Below, one piece after another: positions 44,433 to 53,666 of a DNA stretch of 64,000 nt. The notes under the pieces are model-generated. The model was not told the origin of the DNA, did no database searches, and saw only the letters and a list, made by a program, of their open reading frames with translations. Position 1 is the stretch's first letter. The number at the start of each line of letters is the position of its first letter. The DNA lies in contig JAATFX010000137.1 in assembly GCA_015654925.1 (NCBI GenBank), positions 1 through 64,000 on the forward strand. Direction: 5' to 3'. This stretch comes from Enterobacterales bacterium (GTDB lineage: Bacteria; Pseudomonadota; Gammaproteobacteria; Enterobacterales; Enterobacteriaceae). The translations under genes and the position numbers were made by a program.

Positions 44433-45373
44433 AGCTCCTGCCGCACGCGCGGGTCGAGAAAAGTATTAATCAAATCGGCAATCAGATTGGCCAAGACATA
44501 AAACCCCGAAGTCACCACCACCGTGCCCATCACCACGGGAAAATTACGGGAAATAACCGAATCAAACGCCAGCTTGCCCAAACCGGGCCGGGCGAATACG
44601 ATTTCCGTCAGCACCGCCCCGGATAATAAGGACCCGATACCGACGCCCAGCACCGAGACCACCGGCACCACCGCGATGGGCAAGGCGTAACGCAGGGCGA
44701 TCGGCCGGTCGCCGATGCCGAACGCACGGAAGGTACGGATATGATTCTCCTTGAGCACTTCCAGCATCGAGGCGCGCACCAGGCGCGACAAATAACCGAT
44801 CCAGCTCAGGCCCACCGTCAGCGACGGCAACACCAGGGCATGCATCTGGGAGCCGATATCATCGCGCTGGCCGGCGCCGATGGCGGGAAACCACTTCAGG
44901 GTCACCGAGAAGATCAGCAGGGCATAAATGGCCACCACAAAGGCCGGCAGGGCGATAACGCTGGTGGACAACAGGCCGATAATGCGATCGGCCCAGCTGT
45001 TTTGGCGCAGCGCCGCCCAGCAGCCCAACGGAATGCCCAGGATAATCGCCCAGGCAATGGCCGACAGGGCCAGGATCAGGGTATTGGGCAGCGCCCGGGC
45101 GATAAGTTGATTTACCGGGCGATGGGTCAACACATCCTCGCCTAAATCGCCGGAAGCCACATTGCCGATAAAACGGCCGATTTGTACGATGGCCGGCCGA
45201 TCCAGCCCCATATGCTCGCGCAGCGCCTGTTTTTGCGCCTCGCTGGCGCGCGGCCCCAACGCAACCGAGGCCGGATCGCCGGGCACCAGGAATACCAGGC
45301 AAAATAATATCGAGATGGCAACCAGCATCACGGAAGCCGCCAGCACCAGCCGGCGAAGCAGGTATAAAAACAT
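44429..45373 (-). CDS. Dipeptide/oligopeptide ABC transporter permease (DppB/OppB type)
   Basis: The 314-residue first-position permease begins MFLYLLRRLVLAASVMLVAI, the DppB start, with VFLVPGDPASVALGPRASEA near residue 30 and the EAA loop ENHIRTFRAFGIGDRPIALR near 215. It is first in the minus-strand operon that runs to the CocE gene at 36556. The promoter lies in the divergent region 45374-45683, shared with a GntR gene. Confidence 0.93.
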   Translation of the reverse strand: MFLYLLRRLVLAASVMLVAISILFCLVFLVPGDPASVALGPRASEAQKQALREHMGLDRPAIVQIGRFIGNVASGDLGEDVLTHRPVNQLIARALPNTLILALSAIAWAIILGIPLGCWAALRQNSWADRIIGLLSTSVIALPAFVVAIYALLIFSVTLKWFPAIGAGQRDDIGSQMHALVLPSLTVGLSWIGYLSRLVRASMLEVLKENHIRTFRAFGIGDRPIALRYALPIAVVPVVSVLGVGIGSLLSGAVLTEIVFARPGLGKLAFDSVISRNFPVVMGTVVVTSGFYVLANLIADLINTFLDPRVRQEL

Positions 45374-45519
45374 AAGCCCAGCCTGTTCAAAATTTTCGCG
45401 AAGAAGATCCCGCCGTCGCCCGCATCCGGAATGGGCGATCCGCGCAAATAAAAGTGCTGGTTCCTGCTGGTAGGAGCAGTGAACCTACGTCAGCTTGCCA
45501 GTGTTTATTGAAGATAAAC

Positions 45520-45533
45520 GTCGTAATTACGAC
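45520..45533. promoter_or_regulatory. 14-base perfect palindrome in the divergent control region
   Basis: GTCGTAATTACGAC is perfectly self-complementary. It lies between the peptide-importer operon and the GntR gene. The flank at 45550-45570 repeats ACGAC twice more. It is a plausible operator for the adjacent GntR-type protein or for another regulator of the importer. Confidence 0.45.
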
Positions 45534-45683
45534 ACGTTTTTTCAAAAAAACGACATATAAGAACGACGTATGGCAGCGGGTTGTCGAAGTCATCGCGCTG
45601 GGTTTGCCGCGATAAGATCGGTTAGATAAAGTTGAAATGACGGTATAATGCTTAGCGGGAACAGGTTTAATGAAGAGCGAATA

Positions 45684-46421
45684 ATGCCAAAAAATGCCAC
45701 CGACTTACCTTCAGGATCGGAATCCGCAGCCTTGCTGGGCACACGGGGCCAATTGCCGGAAGAACAGCTGATTTACGACCGCCTGGTGGATGCCATTATC
45801 GACAAGACGCTGCGGCCGGGACAGTATCTCAACGAAGTGAAACTGGCCAAAAGCTATGCCGTGCCCCGCTCCCGGGTACGCCGGGTGCTCGAACGCCTGC
45901 GCGACGAAGCGGTAATCGAGTTTCAACTCAACCGCGGCGCTTTTATCTGCCGTCCCACGGTGGACGAAGCCCGGGATATCTTCGAAGCGCGCCGGCATCT
46001 GGAATCGGTTATCGTCAGGCTGGCCTGCGCCAGGGCGACCAAGGCGCATATCGCCAACCTCCATGTCCATCTGGAAACCCAGCGGCAGGTGTTCGATAAC
46101 CGGCTGCCCGCCATGAACCGGGTCGCCGGCGAATTCCATATGCTGCTGGCCGAGATGGCGGGTAACGCGGTGCTGACCCGGATGCTGACCCTGTTGATGC
46201 GGCGGGTCTGCCTGATCCAATCGCTGTATGAAAAGCAGCACGGCGTGCTGTGCCTGGTGCATGAACACGAAAAAATGATTGCCTTGATTGAAGCCAATGA
46301 CGCCGACGGCGCGGCGGCCGAAGCGCTTACCCATTGCCTGCATATCGAACAAAGCCTCGATCTCAGCGAACGCCGGCGGGCGGAAGTCGATATCTACGAC
46401 GCTATTTCCCCTTCCCATTGA
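45684..46421 (+). CDS. GntR-family (FCD-type) transcriptional regulator
   Basis: The 245-residue protein has a GntR winged HTH (about 25-90; LIYDRLVDAIIDKTLRPGQY, then KLAKSYAVPRSRVRRVLERL) and an FCD ligand domain (about 100-230) with the helix DEARDIFEARRHLESVIVRL. FCD proteins bind metal-linked organic acids. Start ATG 45684 is preferred; an ATG at 45648 adds 12 unrelated residues. It is divergent from the peptide importer and upstream of the ureide-type importer, and could regulate either or both. Confidence 0.88.
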   Translation: MPKNATDLPSGSESAALLGTRGQLPEEQLIYDRLVDAIIDKTLRPGQYLNEVKLAKSYAVPRSRVRRVLERLRDEAVIEFQLNRGAFICRPTVDEARDIFEARRHLESVIVRLACARATKAHIANLHVHLETQRQVFDNRLPAMNRVAGEFHMLLAEMAGNAVLTRMLTLLMRRVCLIQSLYEKQHGVLCLVHEHEKMIALIEANDADGAAAEALTHCLHIEQSLDLSERRRAEVDIYDAISPSH

Positions 46422-46640
46422 TCCCCTCCGGTCCAGTGGCACCACGCGCTGCCCCGTTATGAAGCGCCGATGCCGTTTGAGAGGGCATGGGCTTGGCGGC
46501 CCGGGCATCGAAAATTGCCCCTTGCCAAAAACCGCCCTCCCCGCCTTGCGTCCCCGCCGGGGCGAAACAGTTTATTTTACAAACAATTAACTTATTGATT
46601 GCCACATAACTCGTCCCATCATCTGGAGATGGCGTATTTT

Positions 46641-46679
46641 TTGCTTGCAGAAAAACATTGCCTGCAATATTGCGTGCAA
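46641..46679. promoter_or_regulatory. Three tandem TTGC-N2-GCAA operators upstream of the sugar-type ABC operon
   Basis: TTGCTTGCAG (46641-46650), TTGCCTGCAA (46658-46667) and TTGCGTGCAA (46670-46679) share the palindromic pattern TTGC-N2-GCAA, the first with one mismatch. The pattern resembles FCD-type GntR operators of the form TTGT-N2-ACAA. They lie 68-106 bases before the ATG at 46747, as expected for promoter-proximal repressor sites. Confidence 0.5.
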
Positions 46680-46746
46680 TTTATCGCCACGGCCACACCT
46701 CCGCCCTAGGTCAGGGCGTTGAACCCCATGAGAGCAAGAGGACGTT

Positions 46747-47862
46747 ATGAATCATAAAGTTGTAAAGATAATAATGACCCTATTCATGAGCAACCTGACC
46801 ATGCTGGCCGCGCAATCAGCCGCCAGGGCGGACGATCTCGCTTATTTCGAAGCACAGCTCAAGCCTTATCAGGCCAAACCGGCGTTTGTCGCCCCCGGTC
46901 CCGCCTTTGACGCCAAAAGCTGCATGCGCGGCAAAACCATTATGAGCCTGCCGCAGTCCAGCGCCAATCCCTTCACCGCCACCATTGAAAAAGCGATGCA
47001 GGGCGTGGCCGACAAAGTCGGCTTCAAATTCACCACCTGGGAAAACCAGGGGCAGAGTTCCCAGTGGGTACAGGGGATGAATACCGCCCTGAACCAGAAG
47101 GTTAATATTATCGACCTGCTCGCCGGGGCCGACCCCCGGGTATTGACCCCGCAAATCAAGGCGGCGCAGGCGGCAGGCATCAAGGTTATCGCCTCCCATT
47201 ACAATGGCCTGGAACAATCTGACTCCATGCGCAAGTACACCGATTACAATGTGCCTATCGATTATTTTAAAGCCGGGGCGCTGCTGGTGGACGGCGCGGT
47301 GGCGAGCACCGGGGGCAAGCTGAATGCGCTGGTGCTTATCTCCAGCGGCCCGCTATCCACCGACTCGATGGTGGCGGGCATTAAAGATGAGCTGAAACAC
47401 TGCGCCGACTGCCGGGTCAAAATGCTGGATTATATCGGCACCGATTGGGCCACCCGTATTACTCCAGGGGTACAGGCCGCACTGCTGGCGGACCCTACGA
47501 TCAATTACATTATCGTCATCTATGACAGCATGGTGCAATTTGTCCTGCCCGCGGTCACCATCACCGGCGCGCAAAACCGGGTAAAAATCAACGCCTTTAA
47601 CGGCACTCCGTTTGTGCTGGGCATGGTGCAGCGCAATCAGGTGGAAATGGATATTGGCGAAAACCTCGACTGGATAGCCCATTCCATTATGGATTCGGAA
47701 ATGCGGATTGCCTGCGGCCTGCCGCCGGTAGCGGACCCCAAAATCCCGTTTTATCTGTTCACCAAAGATAACGCCAAGGATGCCGGCACGCCGCCGCAGC
47801 TATCCAAAGGCTACGGTGATGCCTATCTGGCCGGCTTCCATCAACTGTGGCAGTTGCCCTGA
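46747..47862 (+). CDS. Sugar-type (Peripla-BP-4) ABC transporter substrate-binding protein
   Basis: The 371-residue protein has a signal peptide (IIMTLFMSNLTMLAAQ, cleavage probably after ARA near residue 27) and the ribose-binding-protein fold: GKTIMSLPQSSANPFTATIE, then QGMNTALNQKVNIIDLLAGA and VKINAFNGTPFVLGMVQ. A long N-terminal insert (residues 28-55) and three cysteines set it apart from sugar binders. It leads the operon followed by ATPase, permease, allantoinase-like and ureidoglycolate-lyase-like genes, so the ligand is probably a ureide and not a sugar. Confidence 0.85.
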   Translation: MNHKVVKIIMTLFMSNLTMLAAQSAARADDLAYFEAQLKPYQAKPAFVAPGPAFDAKSCMRGKTIMSLPQSSANPFTATIEKAMQGVADKVGFKFTTWENQGQSSQWVQGMNTALNQKVNIIDLLAGADPRVLTPQIKAAQAAGIKVIASHYNGLEQSDSMRKYTDYNVPIDYFKAGALLVDGAVASTGGKLNALVLISSGPLSTDSMVAGIKDELKHCADCRVKMLDYIGTDWATRITPGVQAALLADPTINYIIVIYDSMVQFVLPAVTITGAQNRVKINAFNGTPFVLGMVQRNQVEMDIGENLDWIAHSIMDSEMRIACGLPPVADPKIPFYLFTKDNAKDAGTPPQLSKGYGDAYLAGFHQLWQLP

Positions 47863-49415
47863 TGACCATCAATCCCGCGCCGTCCGGCGCGCCCGGCCGG
47901 CCGCCGGCCCTGCTTTTGTCGGGTATAACCAAAACCTTTGGCGGCCAGCGCGCCCTGGATAATGTCTCGTTTGAGATTGCCCGCGGCGAGGTGCACGGCC
48001 TGCTGGGGCAAAATGGCTGCGGCAAATCAACGCTGATAAAAATACTGGCGGGGTTTCACGCCCCCGATCCGGGCGGCCGCCTGGCGATTTGCGGTACGGA
48101 CGTGCCCCTGCCCCTGGCGGCCGGCGCTTTTCGCCATCACCGTATCAGTTTTGTCCATCAGCAGTTGGCGCTAATCCCGGCGTTGACCGTGCTGGAAAAT
48201 TTGCTTATCGGGCGGCTGGCGCAGAGCGCATCTTTGGCCATCAATTGGCGGCGGGAACGCCGCGCCGCCGAAAAATGCTTTGAATCCTACGGCATTTCGC
48301 TCGATCCCGACGCTATCTTGGCCGATTTATCGCCGGTGCAGCGCGCGCTGCTGGCCATTGCCCGCGCGGCCGAAGAGATGCGCCACGGGAGCGGCGCAGG
48401 CAACGGCCTGCTGGTGCTGGACGAACCGACGCCGTTTTTACCCCGCCAGGACGTGGCCAAGCTATTCGATGTGATTCGCTCCGTCGTGGCCGGCGGGGCC
48501 AGCGTAATGTTTGTCTCCCATGACGTGGACGAGGTGCTTGAAATTACGCAGCGGGTCACCGTACTGCGCGACGGCAAGGTGGCGGCCAGAATCGACACCG
48601 GCGGTTCGACCAAACAAGGGATTATCGAAGCCATCATTGGCCGCAGCCTGGCGCTGGCCGACCGCCCCCCGCTACCCACGTCGGCGGTGGGCGGACATCT
48701 GGACGTGACCGGCCTGGCGGGCGGCATGCTGACCGATTTCAGTCTTTCCGCCAGCGGCGGGGAAGTCATTGGGCTGACCGGCCTTATCGGGTCAGGGTAT
48801 GACGACGTTCCTTATCTGTTGTACGGCGCGCGCCCGGCGAGCGGTACGGTGCGCCTGGGCCAACAGAGAATGGATCTGTCTCGCCTTACCCCGCGCCAGG
48901 CCATCCGGCAAGGCGTCGTACTGATCCCGGGCGACCGTTTGAACAGCGGCGCCATCGGCTCGCTGCCGGTGGTGGATAACGTCACCATGCCGGTATTACG
49001 CCGCAGCTTCCGGCGCGGCAAGCTCGATCGCGGCGGCATGCTCCGCCTGGCAGGCGAGCTTGGCCGCCATTTTGATGTGCGGCCGTCGGACCCGTCCTTA
49101 CCGATGTCGGCCCTGAGCGGCGGCAACCAGCAAAAAGTCCTGCTGGCAAAATGGCTGCAACAGTCACCCGAGCTGGTACTACTCGACGAGCCCACCCAGG
49201 GCATCGACGTCGGCGCCCGCCAGACGGTATTTCGCCATATCGGCGACGCCGCCGCCTCGGGGGCGACGGTGCTGTGCGCCAGCTCCGACTATGAGCAGCT
49301 GGCGATGATCTGCGATCGCGTGCTGATTTTCTCCCAGGGCAAGGTTATTGCGACGCTAAGCGGCGCCGGACTGACCAAAGAGCATATCGCCGAGCGCTGC
49401 CTGCAAGGCAGTTGA
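47862..49415 (+). CDS. Sugar-type ABC transporter ATP-binding protein (two domains)
   Basis: The 517-residue protein has two ABC domains. Domain 1 has Walker A GQNGCGKSTLIK and Walker B GLLVLDEPTPFL but an altered signature LSPVQRAL. Domain 2 has a degenerate Walker A (LTGLIGSGYDDV), a clear signature LSGGNQQKVLLAKWL and Walker B LVLLDEPTQGIDVG. The start ATG 47862 overlaps the stop of the binding-protein gene as TGATG. One functional composite site is expected. Confidence 0.9.
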   Translation: MTINPAPSGAPGRPPALLLSGITKTFGGQRALDNVSFEIARGEVHGLLGQNGCGKSTLIKILAGFHAPDPGGRLAICGTDVPLPLAAGAFRHHRISFVHQQLALIPALTVLENLLIGRLAQSASLAINWRRERRAAEKCFESYGISLDPDAILADLSPVQRALLAIARAAEEMRHGSGAGNGLLVLDEPTPFLPRQDVAKLFDVIRSVVAGGASVMFVSHDVDEVLEITQRVTVLRDGKVAARIDTGGSTKQGIIEAIIGRSLALADRPPLPTSAVGGHLDVTGLAGGMLTDFSLSASGGEVIGLTGLIGSGYDDVPYLLYGARPASGTVRLGQQRMDLSRLTPRQAIRQGVVLIPGDRLNSGAIGSLPVVDNVTMPVLRRSFRRGKLDRGGMLRLAGELGRHFDVRPSDPSLPMSALSGGNQQKVLLAKWLQQSPELVLLDEPTQGIDVGARQTVFRHIGDAAASGATVLCASSDYEQLAMICDRVLIFSQGKVIATLSGAGLTKEHIAERCLQGS

Positions 49416-49433
49416 GGATAATGAGGTTCGAGC

Positions 49434-50444
49434 ATGTCAGATAAAACGGTTAATGAATTATCGTCCGCCCGGCGGACCGCCCCGGGCGCTAAAAAATGGA
49501 TTCAGCGCGCCGAACAATTCGGCCTGATCGTCGTGTGGATCGCGATGATGGCTTTTTTTGGCTATCTGCGGCCCGATACCTTCCTGACCTGGGCCAATTT
49601 TTCCACCATCCTGGGATCGCAGGCGGTGCTGGTGGTGATCACCCTGGGGTTACTGATTCCGTTGACGGCCAATGATTTCGACCTGTCGATCGCCTATACC
49701 ATGACGCTGTCATCGGTACTGATTGCGGTGATGAATGTCAATCATGATATCGGCATTGGCTGGGCCATTGCCGCCGCGCTGGTATTGGGCATCGTCATAG
49801 GGGCGATTAACGGCTTGCTGATGACGGTGTTTCGCATTCATTCACTGATTGTCACACTGGGGGTGGGCACCTTTGTGCACGGTATTACGCTGTGGCTAAG
49901 CGACTCGATGACCATCAGCGGCGTCTCGAACCTGCTTATTGATGCCGTCATTGTCCAGCGCCTGTTCGGCATTCCCCTTGAGTTCTACTACGCCATCGGC
50001 GTCGCCTTGATCCTGTGGTACATCCTGGAATATACGGCCTTCGGCCGCCGCATCCTGTTTGTGGGCAAAGGGCGCGAGGTCGCGCGGCTGTCAGGCATCA
50101 ACACCGATCGGGTGAGAGTGCTGTGCATGATGGCGTCGGGTTTATTGGGCGCCCTGGCCGGTGTGCTTTATACCGGCACACAGGGCGCGGCCGACCCGGT
50201 CTCGGGCGTGTCTTATCAGCTACCGGCCTTTGCCGCCGCCTTTCTCGGCTCCACCTGTATCGTACCCGGGCGTTTTAACCCCTGGGGCACCACGGTGGCG
50301 GTTTATTTTCTGGTGACGGGTATCACCGGCTTGGTTTTCCTGGGTTTCAGCTCGTTTATCCAGGAAATGTTCTACGGCGGCGCGCTGGTGATCGCCGTGA
50401 CGTTATCGCAGATGATTCGCGGTCGCCAGGAACAACAATTCTGA
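49434..50444 (+). CDS. Sugar-type ABC transporter permease
   Basis: The 336-residue inner-membrane protein follows the RbsC pattern: NFSTILGSQAVLVVITLGLL, the conserved DFDLSIAYTMTLSSVLIAVM near residue 80, IVIGAINGLLMTVFRIHSLI near 125 and RFNPWGTTVAVYFLVTGITG near 280. About nine to ten helices. It lies 18 bases downstream of the ATPase gene, completing a homodimeric importer. Confidence 0.92.
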   Translation: MSDKTVNELSSARRTAPGAKKWIQRAEQFGLIVVWIAMMAFFGYLRPDTFLTWANFSTILGSQAVLVVITLGLLIPLTANDFDLSIAYTMTLSSVLIAVMNVNHDIGIGWAIAAALVLGIVIGAINGLLMTVFRIHSLIVTLGVGTFVHGITLWLSDSMTISGVSNLLIDAVIVQRLFGIPLEFYYAIGVALILWYILEYTAFGRRILFVGKGREVARLSGINTDRVRVLCMMASGLLGALAGVLYTGTQGAADPVSGVSYQLPAFAAAFLGSTCIVPGRFNPWGTTVAVYFLVTGITGLVFLGFSSFIQEMFYGGALVIAVTLSQMIRGRQEQQF

Positions 50445-50480
50445 GCACTATTTTGCTGCAATCCCTAATGGAGATATTCG

Positions 50481-51398
50481 ATGGCGATTTCCCTGGAACG
50501 CGACATGGCCGGTTATGGCGAACATCCGCCCCATGCGGGCTGGCCGGGCGGCGCGCGTATCGCGCTGAACTTTGTCCTTAATTATGAAGAAGGCTCCGAA
50601 TACAGTATCGGCGACGGCGATGGCCAAAGCGACGCCGGGCTGGTGGAACTGCCGGCGTCGTCGGTAGCGCGCGGCGAGCGGGATTTGGCCGCGGAATCCA
50701 TGTTTGAATACGGCAGCCGCGTGGGATTCTGGCGGTTGATGCGTATTTTTTCCGAGCGCCGACTGCCCATGACGGTGTTCGCCTGCGCCCTGGCGCTGGA
50801 AAGGAATCCCGCCGCCGCCGAAGCCATTAAACGCGCCGGCCATGATATTTGCTGCCACGGCTGGCGCTGGATAGAGCACTACAAATTATCCGAGGACGAA
50901 GAACGGCGGCATATTCAGCTGGCCATCGACAGTCTGCGCAAAACCATGGGGGAGCGGCCGTTCGGCTGGTACTGCCGTTACGGACCCAGCGTCAACACCC
51001 GCCGTTTATTGATGGAGGAAGGCGGCTTCGTGTATGACAGCGACAGCTATAACGACGAACTGCCCTACTACGTTACGCTTGCCGGGCGCCCGCAATTGGT
51101 GGTCCCTTACACCCTGACCAATAATGACCTGAAGTGGGGCACCGGTAACTTCGGCACCGGCGAGGATTTTTTTGTTTACCTGCGCGAAAGCTTCGACGTG
51201 CTATACGCGGAAGGACAAACGACTCCCAAAATGATGAACGTGGGCATGCATATGCGCCTGCTGGGGCATCCCGGCCGGGCCTCGGGCCTGATACGCTTTC
51301 TTGATTATGCGCGCGCCAAACCCGGCGTCTGGATCTGCAAGCGCAATGAAATAGCCGATCATTGGCTGCGACACCATCCTTTTCGGGAGCAAAAATAA
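50481..51398 (+). CDS. PuuE-like allantoinase (polysaccharide-deacetylase fold)
   Basis: The 305-residue protein has the PuuE motifs ALNFVLNYEEGSEYSIGDGD, CCHGWRWIEHYKLSEDEERR and YDSDSYNDELPYYV. This is the NodB-type deacetylase fold adapted to allantoin hydrolysis in bacterial PuuE. The next gene is ureidoglycolate lyase-like and the preceding genes form an importer, so the pathway context supports allantoin or a related ureide. The usual intermediate enzyme, allantoate amidohydrolase, is not in the window. The TAATG overlap at 51396-51400 couples it to the next gene. Confidence 0.85.
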   Translation: MAISLERDMAGYGEHPPHAGWPGGARIALNFVLNYEEGSEYSIGDGDGQSDAGLVELPASSVARGERDLAAESMFEYGSRVGFWRLMRIFSERRLPMTVFACALALERNPAAAEAIKRAGHDICCHGWRWIEHYKLSEDEERRHIQLAIDSLRKTMGERPFGWYCRYGPSVNTRRLLMEEGGFVYDSDSYNDELPYYVTLAGRPQLVVPYTLTNNDLKWGTGNFGTGEDFFVYLRESFDVLYAEGQTTPKMMNVGMHMRLLGHPGRASGLIRFLDYARAKPGVWICKRNEIADHWLRHHPFREQK

Positions 51399-51871
51399 TG
51401 GCGACTATTGCCCTGGAGCCCATTACGGCCGAAGCCTTTGCCCCCTTCGGCCAGCTGTTATCCCTGGGCCACGACCAACCGCGCCTGGAACTGATGAAGG
51501 AACTGCATAACGGGCGCGACGGCGCCAAACCCCGGCTTAGCGTAGTGGAGATTGCACCCGCTGAATTTCCCCTGGTCGCCACCGAAATGGAGCGGCACCG
51601 GTTTTCATCCCAGGCCTTTATTCCGTGCCATTGCGAGAGCTATATGGTGATGGTGGCCAAACACGGTGACGACGATCTCCCCGATATAGCCACCCTGCGC
51701 GCTTTTCGGGTACCCGCGCACCAGGGCATTAATTATCATGCCGATACCTGGCATTATCCCATCACCGCCTGCGGTCAACCCGCCCGGTTTGTCGTGCTGA
51801 CCTTTATCGACGGGACGCAAACCGATGAGCAATTCGTCGCGCTCGGCGAAGCGATTACGATCGCGGAATAG
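51398..51871 (+). CDS. Ureidoglycolate lyase-like protein (AllA family)
   Basis: The 157-residue protein has the AllA-type opening LEPITAEAFAPFGQLLSLGH, the segment PLVATEMERHRFSSQAFIPC and the metal-site-like HQGINYHADTWHYPI with two conserved histidines. AllA releases urea and glyoxylate from ureidoglycolate. Start at 51398 overlaps the allantoinase stop. Its 3-prime end overlaps the convergent VOC gene by 17 bases. Confidence 0.85.
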   Translation: MATIALEPITAEAFAPFGQLLSLGHDQPRLELMKELHNGRDGAKPRLSVVEIAPAEFPLVATEMERHRFSSQAFIPCHCESYMVMVAKHGDDDLPDIATLRAFRVPAHQGINYHADTWHYPITACGQPARFVVLTFIDGTQTDEQFVALGEAITIAE

Positions 51872-52280
51872 GACCCGGGTCGCCCACGCCGTCGGCAAAC
51901 ACAAAGCACAACTTATTGCCCTCCGGGTCGCGGCAATAAGCGCCGTAATAATCGCTGGCGTAAATATCGCGAATGCCGGGCTGGCCTTCGTCGATGGCGC
52001 CGCGGGCCAGGGCGACCGACCAGGCGGAGGCCACGGCTTCCTGCGACGGCGCGGCAAAACTGACCTGGCAGCCGTTGCCCCAGGTCGCCGGTAGGTGATT
52101 AATAGGGTAATTGACCACAAACTGCGGCCATCGTTGGCCAGGCCTGGCCCAAATCACCCCCGCGGGATCGGCGTCGCCGGGCGCCGTTTTCCTGACCAGG
52201 CCCAGCTCGGCGAGCACCGGATCATAAAATGCGACCAATAGCGGCAGGTCGCGTGCGCCAATCTGGATGTGGCTGTACAT
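51855..52280 (-). CDS. VOC-family protein
   Basis: The 141-residue protein begins MYSHIQIGARDLPLLVAFYD, the first VOC unit with H4, and has QVSFAAPSQEAVASAWSVAL and the second metal-ligand strand YCRDPEGNKLCFVFAD. It is the second VOC protein in the window (the other is at 6950-7354). Glyoxalase-like, substrate unknown. It converges on the ureide operon. Confidence 0.85.
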   Translation of the reverse strand: MYSHIQIGARDLPLLVAFYDPVLAELGLVRKTAPGDADPAGVIWARPGQRWPQFVVNYPINHLPATWGNGCQVSFAAPSQEAVASAWSVALARGAIDEGQPGIRDIYASDYYGAYCRDPEGNKLCFVFADGVGDPGPIPRS

Positions 52281-52448
52281 CGGTTGTCTCCCCCCATAGC
52301 GATATATAAGTTTTCATTATAGATCCCCACCCGCCATCGCTGGCGATGCGCGATGCGACAATAGATTTATCCCGGCTGGGCCAGATGATTGTTGCGCTTA
52401 TTTTTTGCCGGTTTATCATGAATCCGCTTTTGCATCTGGGCAAACGAC

Positions 52449-52943
52449 ATGAATAAAATTTTAATCAGCGCCTGCCTGGCAGGTTTTAATGTCCGTTATA
52501 ACGGATCAAGTAAAACGCTGCGCCATGAGGTTCTGGAGCAGTGGCGTAAAGAGGGACGTTTAGTCTTTTGCTGCCCGGAACTGGCGGCAGGTTTTAGCAC
52601 GCCGCGCCCGCCGGCGGAAATTACCGTCGGCGCGTCAGGCAGCGCTATCGTCTGCGACGGGGCGAGGGTAATTGAAAACACCGGGCGGGATGTTACCGAA
52701 GACTATTTACTCGGCGCCCATCTGACGCTGCAAATGGCTCAGCGCCATCAATGTCGCGTTGCGCTACTCACCGACGGCAGCCCATCTTGCGGCAGCCAGA
52801 CCATATACTCAGGGGCATTTAACGGCCAGGCGAGAAACGGCGATGGTGTAACGGCGCAATTATTGCGCGCTCATGGCATCGCCGTGTTTTCCCACCGGCA
52901 ATTAGGGCAACTCATAACATATTTACGCGCGGCGCGAGAATAA
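52449..52943 (+). CDS. DUF523-family protein
   Basis: The 164-residue protein matches DUF523: N-terminal ILISACLAGFNVRYNGSS, then FCCPELAAGFSTPRPPAEIT, and VALLTDGSPSCGSQTIYSGA. The conserved cysteines in ACLAG, CCPE and SPSCG suggest a metal or iron-sulphur site, but none has been shown. Monocistronic, followed by a long AT-rich gap. Confidence 0.85.
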   Translation: MNKILISACLAGFNVRYNGSSKTLRHEVLEQWRKEGRLVFCCPELAAGFSTPRPPAEITVGASGSAIVCDGARVIENTGRDVTEDYLLGAHLTLQMAQRHQCRVALLTDGSPSCGSQTIYSGAFNGQARNGDGVTAQLLRAHGIAVFSHRQLGQLITYLRAARE

Positions 52944-53666
52944 ACGGGGCGCATGGACAGATGTGAACGCCATCGTGGGCGGGAAACGTCGTTTTTATGT
53001 TTTAACTACCTGATTTTAAACTTAAAAATTAAAAACACCCCTGAAAATAACACGATAATAAAAACGTAACATTTTAAAAATCAACAAGTTAAAAAAAATC
53101 TTATAGAAAAAAATATGGCTTTATCATTTTTTTGTGAGTATTTTATTGAAATTATTTTTTTTAGATTTTTATTAGTTTCCTATCGCAAGATGTAAGTAGT
53201 TCATTGTTGTCAATTAATCATTATTAAAAATATTCCTTATTTTTCAATTAATTATGAATTAATTTTCTTTGCGATCGGGCAATAATAGCAGACTATTAAG
53301 TTAATAAAAAAGTAATAAGATAAAATAAAGTATCACTGCCGTGATATTTCAATATTACATTCGTATTTTTCTATTAGTCATGTTTCAAAATAGAAAATAT
53401 TCATATAAACTGCGCTGGTATTAAGTCATCAATATTGTATATAGTCCTTCTTACCGAAGAGCTGATTAATGATTCCATGACTCATTCACATCCAATATTG
53501 AGCGCTATTTTCTGTCGGCGGTAAAAAGAGTGTCGATAGTCAATATTATGAAGAATATGTGTTTCATCTAGCAAGAATCGAAGGGATAAATTAACCCCTG
53601 ATTGAACATAACAATTTTTTAACCTGCCATCGCGGCGATTAAATCGCCTTAAATACACAGAGAGAA
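52944..53666. other. 723-base AT-rich intergenic region upstream of the MarR gene
   Basis: Base composition falls sharply here, with long runs of A and T, especially 53020-53470. No plausible gene or RNA was seen. The region is of the kind bound by nucleoid proteins such as H-NS and may hold a complex MarR-gene promoter. Confidence 0.5.
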
